A DNA stretch of 64,000 nucleotides from Lachnospiraceae bacterium KGMB03038 (GTDB taxonomy: Bacteria > Bacillota > Clostridia > Lachnospirales > Lachnospiraceae): assembly GCA_007361935.1 (NCBI GenBank), contig CP041667.1, positions 2,632,501 through 2,696,500 of the forward strand, given 5' to 3'. The position numbers and the translations under genes are program-made. Below are positions 7,430-16,046 of the stretch, piece by piece. The notes beneath the pieces were generated by a model, which was given only the letters and a program-made list of their open reading frames with translations, was not told the origin of the DNA and did not search any database. Every line of letters begins with the position of its first letter. Positions within the stretch are counted from its first letter, which is position 1.

Positions 7430-8164
7430 ATGCCACAAAAAACAATCCTTATTACCGGCTCTTCCCGCGGTATCGGGCGCAGTATCGCCATGTATTTTGC
7501 CGCAAGAGGATACCATGTGTTCATCAACTGCCGGACTTCCCTGAGAGAATTAGAAAAAGTCAGACAGGAAATCGACAAAATCGGCTCTGGCCTGTGCACC
7601 ATCGTTCCCGGTGACGTGGGCGATCCAGCCGCTGTCGAGGAAATTTTTCAAAAAATCCAAACAACCGCCGGCCATCTTGATATTCTCGTAAATAATGCCG
7701 GTATTTCTCACATTGGACTTCTGACGGATATGACGATCCAAGAATGGGATCAGGTTATCCGCGCCAACCTATCCTCTGTCTTTTACTGCTGCCGCGCGGC
7801 GATCCCTGACATGGTAGCGAAAAAAAGCGGAACCATCATCAACATTTCTTCTATGTGGGGCACGTCCGGCGCCTCCTGCGAAGCTGCTTATTCCGCGGCC
7901 AAATCCGGCGTCAATGGACTGACAAAGGCTCTGGCGAAAGAACTGGCGCCCAGCGGCATACCTGTAAACGCCATCGCCTGCGGCGTCATCGATACGGAAA
8001 TGAACAGCCAGTTAACTGAAGAAGACCGCCTTGCCCTGGAAGAAGAAATCCCTATGGGCCGTTTTGGCTCACCCTCTGAAATTGCCCAGGTCGTCTGGAA
8101 TCTTGCCGCTTCTCCCGCCTACCTGACTGGCCAGATTATCGGCGTAGACGGCGGCTTTTTATAA
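7430..8164 (+). CDS. Short-chain dehydrogenase/reductase (FabG/YmfI-like)
   Basis: A 244-aa classical SDR. The NAD(P)-binding motif TGSSRGIG is at residues 9-16, NNAGIS near 87, and the catalytic Ser-Tyr-Lys triad in SSMWGTSGAS and YSAAK. The C-terminus has the usual GQIIGVDGGF ending. The SSxWG-x-xGASCE stretch before the catalytic Tyr recalls YmfI, the 5-aminopentanone reductase acting on elongation factor P in Bacillus, more than FabG; that assignment is an inference. It stands alone, divergent from the HD gene, with an AAGGAG site in front of ATG 7430. Confidence 0.85.
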   Translation: MPQKTILITGSSRGIGRSIAMYFAARGYHVFINCRTSLRELEKVRQEIDKIGSGLCTIVPGDVGDPAAVEEIFQKIQTTAGHLDILVNNAGISHIGLLTDMTIQEWDQVIRANLSSVFYCCRAAIPDMVAKKSGTIINISSMWGTSGASCEAAYSAAKSGVNGLTKALAKELAPSGIPVNAIACGVIDTEMNSQLTEEDRLALEEEIPMGRFGSPSEIAQVVWNLAASPAYLTGQIIGVDGGFL

Positions 8165-8225
8165 ATTCTTCTTCCCTGCTCATCTTCTAAGGTTACAGAC
8201 AATTTTATGCCTCTAAAATATTTGC

Positions 8226-8254
8226 TTGCGCACACAATTTTTCTGGGTTATAAT
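8226..8254 (+). promoter_or_regulatory. Promoter of the marR-MATE operon
   Basis: TTGCGC (8226-8231), a 17-bp spacer and a perfect TATAAT (8249-8254), about 50 bp before the MarR start. Confidence 0.75.
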
Positions 8255-8278
8255 ATTCATGCTCTGCGCTATGAATAT
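8253..8278. promoter_or_regulatory. Probable MarR operator
   Basis: A perfect inverted repeat ATATTCAT (8253-8260), a 10-bp spacer and ATGAATAT (8271-8278). It overlaps the end of the -10 box and the transcription start, so a bound repressor would block transcription. Position and symmetry fit autoregulation by the MarR protein encoded next. Confidence 0.65.
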
Positions 8279-8303
8279 ATGAATAAAGGAGGCAGCATCG
8301 AAA

Positions 8304-8729
8304 ATGAACCTGATCCGATGGCTCTCCATTGCCGGACGCCATACAAAAATGTATCTGGATCAACAGTTTGCCCCGTTGGGAATCAACTGCAGCCAGCATA
8401 TGTATATTATCAAAATCTGTGAACATCCCGGTATTTCTCAGGAACAATTCCTGGATCTTTTCTACCTTCATCCCAGCAATATCACTCGCGGACTGGGCAG
8501 CCTGATCAAGTCTGGCTTTATAACCAAAAACGCCAGCCAGCAGGATAAGCGGACCTACTGCCTATATCCTACACCTAAGGCTTACGCGGTTTATGATAAG
8601 ATCCTCGCGATTCTTCGCGAGACCCAGGAACAGCTCCTTTCCCCGCTTTCAGAGGAAGATGCCGGAAAATTTGGAGAAATGCTCCAGGAAATCGCGCTCC
8701 AGTCCGTCTTTATGACACAGGAAAAATAG
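8304..8729 (+). CDS. MarR family transcriptional regulator
   Basis: A 141-aa winged-helix regulator. The central DNA-binding region includes GISQEQFLDLFYLHPSNITR and a wing with KNASQQDKRTYCLYPT, as in MarR proteins. Helices at both ends would form the dimer interface. MarR proteins usually repress a neighbouring efflux gene until a small phenolic or drug ligand binds. Here it is followed after 61 bp by a MATE pump. The ATG at 8304 has an AAAGGAGG site upstream. Confidence 0.88.
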   Translation: MNLIRWLSIAGRHTKMYLDQQFAPLGINCSQHMYIIKICEHPGISQEQFLDLFYLHPSNITRGLGSLIKSGFITKNASQQDKRTYCLYPTPKAYAVYDKILAILRETQEQLLSPLSEEDAGKFGEMLQEIALQSVFMTQEK

Positions 8730-8790
8730 ACCATAGGCGGACTTCTAAAAAACTATTTTACCTAATTATTAAAAAAGGATGTGATCCACA

Positions 8791-10155
8791 TTGCAGAATA
8801 TGCAGACACAAGAAAATCCACTGGGATACAAAAGCATACCCTCTCTCTTAAAATCTTTCGCAGTCCCAAGTATCATCGCCATGCTGGTCAGCTCTCTTTA
8901 CAATATCGTGGACCAGGTTTTCATTGGTCAGGGAGTCGGGTATCTTGGAAACGCCGCTACTAACGTTTCCTATCCTCTGACTACCATATGCCTTGCTATT
9001 TCCCTTTTGATCGGCATCGGAAGCGCCTCCCAGTTCTCTCTTTATCTGGGAGCCGGTGAACAAAAAAAGGCCGAGGCCGTAGTAGGCAATGGCATCGCTA
9101 TGATGCTGACCTTTGGCATTGTCTACGCAATCCTGATCGAGATTTTTCTTCAGCCTCTTTTGCTTGCTTTCGGCGCCACATCAGAAAATCTTCCTTATGC
9201 GCTGACCTATTCTCGGATCATTGCCCTCGGCATGCCTTTTCAGGTTGTGACCACCAGTATGAGCAATATGATCCGGGCTGATGGAAGTCCAAAATACTCT
9301 ATGACCTGCATGCTGATCGGCGCCATCGCCAATACTATTTTGGACCCCATCTTTATTTTCGTCTTTGATCTTGGAGTAGCGGGAGCCGCATGGGCAACGA
9401 TCATCGGCCAGTTTCTTTCTTTCCTGGCCGCCATTTCTTATATCCGGAGATTCCAGAGTGTTCAGCTGCATCGGAAAGATATCCGCCTTAATATTCGGAT
9501 GAGTATTCATACCGCTTCTCTTGGCATGAGCAACAGTCTGAATCAAGTGGCGATCACCTTTGTGCAGATTGTCCTGAACAACTCATTAACCTATTATGGC
9601 GCCATGTCGGAATATGGAAAAGACATTCCTCTGGCAGCCTGCGGCATCGTCATGAAGACGAACGCTATCCTGCTTGCGGTTATCATCGGAATCTCTCAAG
9701 GTTCTCAGCCCATTATCGGCTTTAATTACGGCGCCAAACAGTATGACCGTGTCCGAAGCACTTATAAACTGGCGATTACTTGTAATCTGATCGTATCCGC
9801 GATCGGATTTGTCCTGTTTCAGTTCTTCCCCTACCAGATTATCTCTCTGTTCGGGACGGGAAATGCCGCATACTATGAATTTTCTATCCGGTTTATGCGC
9901 ACTTTCCTCTTTATGGTCATTATCAATGGCGTAACCCTGCTTTCCTCCAATTTCTTTGCCGCTATCGGAAAGCCGGTCAAAGGACTGCTCCTTTCCATGA
10001 CCAGACAGGTTTTCTTTTTGATTCCGCTGGTTCTGATCCTGCCCTTGTTCTTTGGTCTTGACGGCATCTTGTACTCCGGGCCAGTGGCAGATTCTATCGC
10101 ATTTATTGTCAGTATCCTATTTATCTCAAAAGAACTAAAGAAGATGAAAAACTAA
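8791..10155 (+). CDS. MATE family multidrug/Na+ antiporter
   Basis: A 454-aa membrane protein with about 12 transmembrane segments. The N-terminal half opens with PSIIAMLVSSLYNIVDQVFIG and the second half repeats this arrangement (SLGMSNSLNQVAITFVQIV), as in the MATE (DinF/NorM) fold. Members export cationic drugs or metabolites in exchange for Na+ or H+. Translation probably starts at TTG 8791, which has AAAGGATG at proper distance; the ATG at 8800 is too far from it. It follows marR in one operon and ends shortly before a palindromic repeat. Confidence 0.9.
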   Translation: MQNMQTQENPLGYKSIPSLLKSFAVPSIIAMLVSSLYNIVDQVFIGQGVGYLGNAATNVSYPLTTICLAISLLIGIGSASQFSLYLGAGEQKKAEAVVGNGIAMMLTFGIVYAILIEIFLQPLLLAFGATSENLPYALTYSRIIALGMPFQVVTTSMSNMIRADGSPKYSMTCMLIGAIANTILDPIFIFVFDLGVAGAAWATIIGQFLSFLAAISYIRRFQSVQLHRKDIRLNIRMSIHTASLGMSNSLNQVAITFVQIVLNNSLTYYGAMSEYGKDIPLAACGIVMKTNAILLAVIIGISQGSQPIIGFNYGAKQYDRVRSTYKLAITCNLIVSAIGFVLFQFFPYQIISLFGTGNAAYYEFSIRFMRTFLFMVIINGVTLLSSNFFAAIGKPVKGLLLSMTRQVFFLIPLVLILPLFFGLDGILYSGPVADSIAFIVSILFISKELKKMKN

Positions 10156-10161
10156 AGCCGA

Positions 10162-10191
10162 GGCCGGGGGATTTTTAAAAATCCCCCGGCC
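10162..10191. repeat. GC-rich palindromic repeat, copy 2
   Basis: A perfect 30-bp palindrome: GGCCGGGGG, ATTTTTAAAAAT, CCCCCGGCC. It lies between the convergent MATE and ABC permease genes, only a few bases from each stop codon. The outer arms seen in other copies are lost. Confidence 0.85.
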
Positions 10192-10199
10192 CCTATTGA

Positions 10200-12680
10200 T
10201 CACGCGAATCGGATCCGATCGATCAAGCTTGTCTTCTTAAAGTTCTGATTGACCAAAAACGCGACCAAAATCTGCACTGCCAAAACAATCAGCGTCAAAA
10301 TGACCGCCGGAAGCGCCGGATAATGATAGACCTTGATGGAAAGAATCCCTTCTGCCGCCGCCCAGCGATAGCAGAGATATCCTGCCGCACTGCCGATCCC
10401 CAGTGACAGCAGCAAGGTTCCCGCTGTATAAAATAAACCTTCCTTTTGCAGCATATTCCCAGTCTGACGGCCGGACAGCCCGATCGCCTGCAGCATTCCC
10501 AACTCGCGCCGTCTGACATATACACTGTTGATCATAGTATTGATCAGATTCAGAATGCCGATAAATCCAAGGACAGCCAGCAGCCCATATCCGCCGTAAC
10601 ACAGGTATCCCACCGTCATTTCCGCCTGTTCATATTGCTCCCGATACGTATCCACAGCCAGGAATTCTTGTTTGTCCGCAACAGCCCGTACAGCCTCTTC
10701 CACACTTCCTTCCCTGTCTTCATAAACAGTCAGATTCCATTCATCGGTAAGCCGAGTCTTACAGAAACTTTGCAGAGTATCCGCGGGGAGCATGAAGCCG
10801 CCTCCAAGACTGGATGGCTGATCTGTATAGGCCACTACCACAAATTCTTTCGTGACAGTATCCTCTCCGTCTTTGATCTCCAGCTCCACCCGGTCGCCCA
10901 CCTGTACATGCAGATTGATCGACACATACCCGCGCCCCAGGATGATTCCTGTGCCGTCCTTAAGCCTTGTATCCTCCAAAGAGCCTTCTTTTACATATTT
11001 CTCCAGATCCTTCATCTCTGTTTCGCTGATTCCGGAAATCCCGGTATCAAAATCTTCTCCGCTAGAAGGATCTGTCACCTCTGGCATCGCCGCATCCGCA
11101 TACAGCTCTTCCTCTATCTCTTCCACACCCGGAATATCCAGGATCTGTTCTTTCAGCGTTTCTGTCATCGGGTTATGCTGCTGGATCTTTGTCAGTTCCC
11201 GGTCCGGATTCATGGCATCATTATCCCAGGAATCTACATAGATAGAAATATCTCCCCGAATCGCATCTTCCGCCATAACTTTGGGATTCATACAGCTTAA
11301 AACCGTCGCCGCTACCATAAAAAAGATACCCGTTATTCCCAGCGCGATGATCGTCACCGCTGTCCGTTTCCGGTTTCTCCCCAAATTAGACAACATCAGC
11401 TTTGTAGTGCTCATTTCCTGGTATCCTTTTCGAGCCCTGGCTTTTTTCCTTTTCCCCGTCATCCCCTCATAACGGATCGCTTCCACCGGAGAAATTTTCC
11501 CGGCCACCTGCATTGGGCGCAGCAAGGAAAGATACACGGTGATTATTGCAGTAGCCGCCGCAATGCCAAGGAGCGCAGGTTTCACCAAAGAAACCCTTGA
11601 ATCGTCCAAAACTTCCTGCATATAACCTACCAGAGGATTGGCGTTTCCCATTCCGTTTTGCAGCATTCCATGGATGATCAAAATTCCTGCCGCGTTTCCC
11701 AGAATCAGTCCGAACGGAATCCCGATAGCCGCCACCGCAAACCCTTCTCGAAAGACCAGCTTCCGGATCTGTCTCTTTGTAGCTCCAATCGCTCGCAGTT
11801 TCCCATATTCCTGCACCTTATGAAGCATAGACACATAATAGATGCTGTAGATCGTCAGCACGCCTGCCAGTACAATGATCACCATAAACACAGCCAGTCC
11901 TGAATATAACGCGGGATCCACATAATTAGCAGAAAGATAATCGCCATTTTCTACGATATTATCTTCTCCGATGCCATAAACCTCCCCTTTTTCTTTCGCT
12001 TTTGCCTCAATCCCATCCACGGTCATTTTATCTGCCCCGGCAATCCGGAAATAGGCCCGGTAAAAGTGCTGGCCTTCCGGAATCAGCTCTTCCGCAAATG
12101 CCTTAGATATCAAGGTCGAATAGACTTTTTTCTCTTGCTCCGTTTCGCTGTCTTCCATCATACCTACAATGGTAAATTCCTTCTTTTGTCCCAGCCCCAG
12201 TCCGCCTTTTTCTACCGGCTGAAAAGGGATTTCTATCTGACTGCCCACTTCTCCATCCAGCCCCATTACCGCGAGAAGGCCGGAAGATACCACGATCTCA
12301 TCTGACCTCTTTGGCATTCTGCCTTCCTTCAGCTTCAGACGGTTTGAACTGGCCGCCTGCTGATCCACATAGATCATTGGGATCGAAACTTCTTCATTCG
12401 GACAGATCATATAAGCCGGATCTTCCCTCTCTCCTACCTCTGTAAGTTCCGGATCTTCTTTCATTTTATCCATGTTTTCTTCGCTGACCTGACGAAACAT
12501 GGCGTGGTACGTGGGATACGCCTCATTTGCCGCCGCGAACTGAAGATCGATCATACCAAAAATCACGGTAGGCACGACAGTCAAAAGAGTGGAGGTCAAT
12601 ACAATAGCAATACCGATCAATACATTTCTGCTCCGGTTACTCTTTAAATTAGCAATCGCTGTTCTTGTTATCATGTCCAT
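10200..12680 (-). CDS. ABC transporter permease, FtsX/MacB type
   Basis: An 826-aa membrane subunit. Residues about 18-40 are the first transmembrane helix, followed by a large extracellular domain to about residue 255. Three helices follow (about 260-390), with the FtsX signature KLRAIGATKRQIRKLVFREG between the first two. A second unit repeats the pattern: a helix near 440, a second extracellular domain, then three helices near 690-815 with RRELGMLQAIGLSGRQ. Such permeases move peptides or lipids outward or transmit mechanical force. The ATPase stop is directly adjacent. The linked two-component system suggests a role in response to cell-envelope stress. Confidence 0.9.
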   Translation of the reverse strand: MDMITRTAIANLKSNRSRNVLIGIAIVLTSTLLTVVPTVIFGMIDLQFAAANEAYPTYHAMFRQVSEENMDKMKEDPELTEVGEREDPAYMICPNEEVSIPMIYVDQQAASSNRLKLKEGRMPKRSDEIVVSSGLLAVMGLDGEVGSQIEIPFQPVEKGGLGLGQKKEFTIVGMMEDSETEQEKKVYSTLISKAFAEELIPEGQHFYRAYFRIAGADKMTVDGIEAKAKEKGEVYGIGEDNIVENGDYLSANYVDPALYSGLAVFMVIIVLAGVLTIYSIYYVSMLHKVQEYGKLRAIGATKRQIRKLVFREGFAVAAIGIPFGLILGNAAGILIIHGMLQNGMGNANPLVGYMQEVLDDSRVSLVKPALLGIAAATAIITVYLSLLRPMQVAGKISPVEAIRYEGMTGKRKKARARKGYQEMSTTKLMLSNLGRNRKRTAVTIIALGITGIFFMVAATVLSCMNPKVMAEDAIRGDISIYVDSWDNDAMNPDRELTKIQQHNPMTETLKEQILDIPGVEEIEEELYADAAMPEVTDPSSGEDFDTGISGISETEMKDLEKYVKEGSLEDTRLKDGTGIILGRGYVSINLHVQVGDRVELEIKDGEDTVTKEFVVVAYTDQPSSLGGGFMLPADTLQSFCKTRLTDEWNLTVYEDREGSVEEAVRAVADKQEFLAVDTYREQYEQAEMTVGYLCYGGYGLLAVLGFIGILNLINTMINSVYVRRRELGMLQAIGLSGRQTGNMLQKEGLFYTAGTLLLSLGIGSAAGYLCYRWAAAEGILSIKVYHYPALPAVILTLIVLAVQILVAFLVNQNFKKTSLIDRIRFA

Positions 12681-13349
12681 CTAGCCCACCACCTTACCAT
12701 CTTCAATCTCGATAATGCGGTCCGCCATCTGGGCGATAGTCTCATCGTGCGTGATCATGACCAACGTCTGGCCATATCTGTCCACACACCGTTTCAATGT
12801 GGAAATCACTTCCATCTCTGTCCGGGAATCCAGATTCCCGGTAGGCTCATCAGCCAGAATGATGGCTGGCCTTGAGGCAAGCGCTCTGGCGATCGCCACC
12901 CGCTGCTTCTGTCCTCCAGAAAGCATCCCCGGCGTAGCCTTTAACCGTTCTTCCATACCGATATTCTTCACGATGTCCATCACATAATCTCGATTGACCC
13001 GTTTCCCGTCTAATCCGATGGGAAGCACGATATTCTCCCATACATTCAGAGATGGCAGCAAATTATAATCCTGAAAGATAAATCCGATCTTTCTCCTTCT
13101 GAACACAGCCAGCCTTTCATCTTTCAGCGCAAAGATATCTCTGCCCTCGATATAAACTTTCCCGCTGTCCGGCCTGTCTAATCCTCCCAGCATATGCAGC
13201 AGTGTACTTTTCCCAGAACCAGACCTTCCTACAATGGCAGCGAATTCTCCTCGCTCTACAGAAATGCTCGTATGGTCGATGGCCCGTATCTGTCCATCTC
13301 CATCCCCATAATATTTCACCAGATCTTCTGTTTCTAATAACGCTCTCAT
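12681..13349 (-). CDS. ABC transporter ATP-binding protein (MacB/LolD type)
   Basis: A 222-aa nucleotide-binding subunit. Walker A GRSGSGKST is near residue 40, then the Q-loop FQDYN, the signature MLSGGQKQRVAIARAL, Walker B IILADEPTG and the H-loop His in MITHD. It energises the FtsX-type permease encoded immediately downstream; stop and start are contiguous, which indicates translational coupling. The gene follows the sensor kinase after a 96-bp gap that contains a possible operator. Confidence 0.93.
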   Translation of the reverse strand: MRALLETEDLVKYYGDGDGQIRAIDHTSISVERGEFAAIVGRSGSGKSTLLHMLGGLDRPDSGKVYIEGRDIFALKDERLAVFRRRKIGFIFQDYNLLPSLNVWENIVLPIGLDGKRVNRDYVMDIVKNIGMEERLKATPGMLSGGQKQRVAIARALASRPAIILADEPTGNLDSRTEMEVISTLKRCVDRYGQTLVMITHDETIAQMADRIIEIEDGKVVG

Positions 13350-13410
13350 ATCATTTCTGCTCCTTTCCTGTCAACTCTTTCTGATGTTATCTTCAGCATA
13401 GTCCATGATT

Positions 13411-13449
13411 CTTACAAAACATTGACAGGAACGATAACAGTTTTGTTAG
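13411..13449. promoter_or_regulatory. Inverted repeat before the ABC genes, candidate response-regulator site
   Basis: CTTACAAAAC (13411-13420) and GTTTTGTTAG (13440-13449) match in 9 of 10 paired positions with 19 bp between. Inside lie TTGACAGG and ATAACAG. It overlaps the kinase stop codon and sits about 60-100 bp before the ATPase start. BceR-like systems bind such sites ahead of their ABC genes; the functional link is inferred. Confidence 0.4.
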
Positions 13450-14510
13450 ATTCCTTTTTCTGCATCCTGACAGAGCAGCGGCAGCATCATCTGAAAGACA
13501 GTACCGCCTTTCTTTCCCGGAAGAGCGCGAACACTGCCTCCCTGTTCTTCTAAGATCTTCCGGACCAGATATAATCCTACTCCGGCTCCCTCCGCCTTTT
13601 GGACTTCCGGCCGCTTCCCTCGAAAGAAACGTTTGAAGATCTCCGCGTATTCTTCTTTGGGAATTCCGATCCCCTCATCTTCTATTTCAACAAATACATA
13701 AGAAACATAAACATTTACCCGGAGTATGATCTTACTTCCTTCAGGAGAGTATTTCACTCCATTTTCCAAAACATTTACGAATGCCTGGGCCGTCCACTTG
13801 GGATCATGGCAGATCCGCACGTCCGCAAACTCCTGCACTTCAATCTGTATCTTTTTTTCTTCTGCCTGGAACCAGACACTGCTGACCGCCTGACGAATCG
13901 TATCTTTCAGATTTCCTTCCACTGGTTCCAGCCGGATCATTCCCGCTTCCAGTCTTGACAGATTAGTCAGCGCCTGCAGAAGCTGTACCAGTCCTTTGAC
14001 CTCCTCCTGGCTTTTTTCCGCAAATTCCTTCTGCTCTTCTGGCGTAATATCCTTGTCGGTCATGAGTTCCAAACTCATGCCAAGAGCCGATACCGGTGTC
14101 TTTAGCTGATGCGAAATATCGGTCACTAATCTGCGGGTTCCTTCTTTTTCCTGTACCAGCCGTTCTTTTAAAAGACCAAATGCTTTTCCCATTCGTTCTA
14201 ACTGGTCCAAAAGCTGGGACCGGATCCCAGGTTCCATGTCTCCCTCCAAATGGAACTCATAATTCCCTTCCTCAAACGCTTCCAGATATTCTATGATAGA
14301 CTGATAGTTTCGATATTCTCTCCGATAGGAGATATAGCACCACACTCCATTGGCCGCGAGCGCGAAAAAGCACAGGAAACACCATCTGTAAAGGGAGGTC
14401 CCCCACACCCATAAAATGACAAAAAATATCAGCCATCCCGCCAAAGAAAGGACCATGCCGCGTTTCAATTCCTTTTCCAGCCAAATGTAGCCCCGCTCTC
14501 TTCTGTCCAT
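13446..14510 (-). CDS. Sensor histidine kinase, short-loop intramembrane type
   Basis: This kinase has 354 aa from the chosen start. Two transmembrane helices near residues 22-60 are joined by only a few residues (GTSLYRW), the layout of intramembrane-sensing kinases of the BceS class. The HisKA box DISHQLKTP holds the phospho-acceptor His. The ATPase domain has N (NVLENGVKYS), G1 (DEGIGIP) and G2 (GAGVGLYLV) boxes. The ATG at 14510 overlaps the regulator stop as TAATG; a GTG at 14537 is an alternative. It likely senses envelope stress and phosphorylates the upstream-encoded regulator. Confidence 0.9.
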   Translation of the reverse strand: MDRRERGYIWLEKELKRGMVLSLAGWLIFFVILWVWGTSLYRWCFLCFFALAANGVWCYISYRREYRNYQSIIEYLEAFEEGNYEFHLEGDMEPGIRSQLLDQLERMGKAFGLLKERLVQEKEGTRRLVTDISHQLKTPVSALGMSLELMTDKDITPEEQKEFAEKSQEEVKGLVQLLQALTNLSRLEAGMIRLEPVEGNLKDTIRQAVSSVWFQAEEKKIQIEVQEFADVRICHDPKWTAQAFVNVLENGVKYSPEGSKIILRVNVYVSYVFVEIEDEGIGIPKEEYAEIFKRFFRGKRPEVQKAEGAGVGLYLVRKILEEQGGSVRALPGKKGGTVFQMMLPLLCQDAEKGI

Positions 14511-15202
14511 TACTTTTTCAACACTTCTGCTGTCCACAGATATCCAAGCCCCCTGACATTTTCAATATACGCTTCTTCCCCATTCTTTCCAAGCCGACGC
14601 TTCAGCCGGCCGATCGTTACCGGGACCGTATTCTCGTCCACAAACTGCCCCTCAACATCCCACACTGCTTCCAAGATCTGATCCTTGGAAACAATCTGCC
14701 TGGGATGCTCCAGAAAAAATAGCAGAAGCTGCAGTTCCTTCTTGCTTAAAGGAATCTCCTCCTCTTTTTTATACACTTTCATTTCCCGGCAACAGACCCG
14801 GATATCTCCAGAGGAAAGAATGCCTCCATCCCCCTCGCCCTGACAGATCCGCCGCATCAGAGCATTAACTTTCGAGATCAAAACCGCCAGGCTGAAGGGT
14901 TTCGCTATATAGTCGTCCGCCCCGGCATCATAGCCATTCACAATGTCTACTTCCTGGTCCAGCGCTGTCAGAAAGATCAGATAAACATCGCTGCTGGCGC
15001 GGATCTTCCTTGCAAATCCCAGACCATTACCCTTTTCCAGTGTAATGTCACTAATGATCAGATCTATTTTATTCTTTTGAAATAATTCCTCTGCCTGTTC
15101 CGATTCCACCGCGCTCAAAACCCGGTATCCCTCTCTTTCCAGCTTCAGGCTTATCCCCCGGTTCAGGCTCTCATCGTCTTCAAGAAGCAGTATGGCTCCC
15201 AT
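14510..15202 (-). CDS. OmpR-family response regulator
   Basis: This 230-aa protein has a receiver domain with an acidic pocket in LLLEDDES, phospho-acceptor Asp in LIISDITLE, and the Lys in DYIAKPF. A winged-helix DNA-binding domain follows (LSKKELQLLLFFLEHP, then RLKRRLG, ending NVRGLGYLW). The start at 15202 follows AAGGATTGGGA; an open frame extends 13 codons further without a better site. It pairs with the kinase that overlaps its 3' end and probably controls the ABC exporter downstream. Confidence 0.92.
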   Translation of the reverse strand: MGAILLLEDDESLNRGISLKLEREGYRVLSAVESEQAEELFQKNKIDLIISDITLEKGNGLGFARKIRASSDVYLIFLTALDQEVDIVNGYDAGADDYIAKPFSLAVLISKVNALMRRICQGEGDGGILSSGDIRVCCREMKVYKKEEEIPLSKKELQLLLFFLEHPRQIVSKDQILEAVWDVEGQFVDENTVPVTIGRLKRRLGKNGEEAYIENVRGLGYLWTAEVLKK

Positions 15203-15203
15203 A

Positions 15204-15427
15204 TTATCCCAATCCTTTCTTGTCTTGATCCTTTTCCCCATATCTTCTCTTTACCCAAAGAAGCCAGCTTAAAATCGCAGCCCCTGCCAGGACGCCCGCG
15301 CTGTCGATCAGCACGTCTTCCATAAATCTTCGGATTCTTTTGACGGCTGCGCAGAAAACCAAAAGATCATCCCCATCCAGAAAAGGACAAGCAAAGTAAA
15401 AATATGCTTTTGCGCTTTTAGAGTCAT
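15204..15427 (-). pseudogene. Broken VanZ-like membrane protein
   Basis: Translation from ATG 15427 gives a 39-aa peptide with a transmembrane helix and FWFSAQPSKES, the usual N-terminal end of VanZ-like proteins, then stops at 15308-15310. In the next frame the DNA continues with EDVLIDSAGVLAG and a helix ending LLWVKRR, the conserved C-terminal part of the family. The middle (normally 50 or more residues with the other helices) is missing, so an internal deletion with frameshift is the simplest reading. The start overlaps the stop of the XRE gene as ATGA, which shows the pair was once coupled. Confidence 0.65.
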
Positions 15428-15633
15428 CGCGTCTCCTCAAACTGGAACATTTCTTCCACGCTGGTCCCCAGTTCTCTGGAAATATCCATCGCCAGCTTTA
15501 AAGAGGGATTGTATCTGCCCTTTTCCAGGCGGACGATCGTTTCTCTTCTTACTCCCACTTTCTGCGCCAATTCATTTTGGCTCATAGACAACTTTTCCCG
15601 ATAAGCTTTCATCCTTGTAACTAATAATGACAT
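15424..15633 (-). CDS. Small XRE-type helix-turn-helix regulator
   Basis: A 69-aa protein that is almost entirely a Cro/C1-type domain: LSMSQNELAQKVGVRRETIVRLEKGRY, then YNPSLKLAMDISRELG. Proteins of this size often regulate a small membrane protein encoded right after them, and here the broken VanZ-like gene overlaps its stop codon. The ATG at 15633 has GGAGGAAACA in front; the frame is open 8 codons further. It precedes the two-component system on the same strand, so it may be the first gene of that operon. Confidence 0.88.
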   Translation of the reverse strand: MSLLVTRMKAYREKLSMSQNELAQKVGVRRETIVRLEKGRYNPSLKLAMDISRELGTSVEEMFQFEETR

Positions 15634-16004
15634 TGTTTCCTCCTTCAAGCCTTCCAAATCTTTTCCAAGATACGCTTCTAGACAGCCGCTTCACCAATTT
15701 TCCAATAGAATGGTCCCTTCCCCCGCCCGATGGTATACTCCAGCTAGTCCTGCAACATGGGCATGCTTCCATCCACTCATCTCCTTATGAAGCTAAGTTC
15801 CGCAGGCGGCCGCGTCTCTCGCCCCCGCTGTCTGATTTATTTAGAATGAAAGCATTGAGATTTCTTTTCAAGAATTTTCAGAATATGTGACGAGGCAGAG
15901 CCCGCAAAGAAACGAGGGAACATCAGAAATGTAAGCGTTTTCTATTTGTGATGAATATATCACCGATCGACCTATTTGTCAACCCTGGCAACACGTAATT
16001 TAGC
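15634..16004. other. Gene-free stretch
   Basis: About 370 bp between the XRE gene and the phoR terminus region. No open frame here has a convincing ribosome site or family motif, and no strong terminator hairpin or clear promoter was found. The minus-strand promoter of the XRE operon must lie here, but no good -35/-10 pair was identified. Confidence 0.5.
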
Positions 16005-16046
16005 AATTAGGGCCGGGGGATTTTTAAAAATCCCCCGGCCCCAATT
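16005..16046. repeat. GC-rich palindromic repeat, copy 3
   Basis: AATTAGGGCCGGGGG, centre ATTTTTAAAAAT, CCCCCGGCCCCAATT. The last bases coincide with the phoR stop codon, so the palindrome ends inside the coding sequence. Confidence 0.85.
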
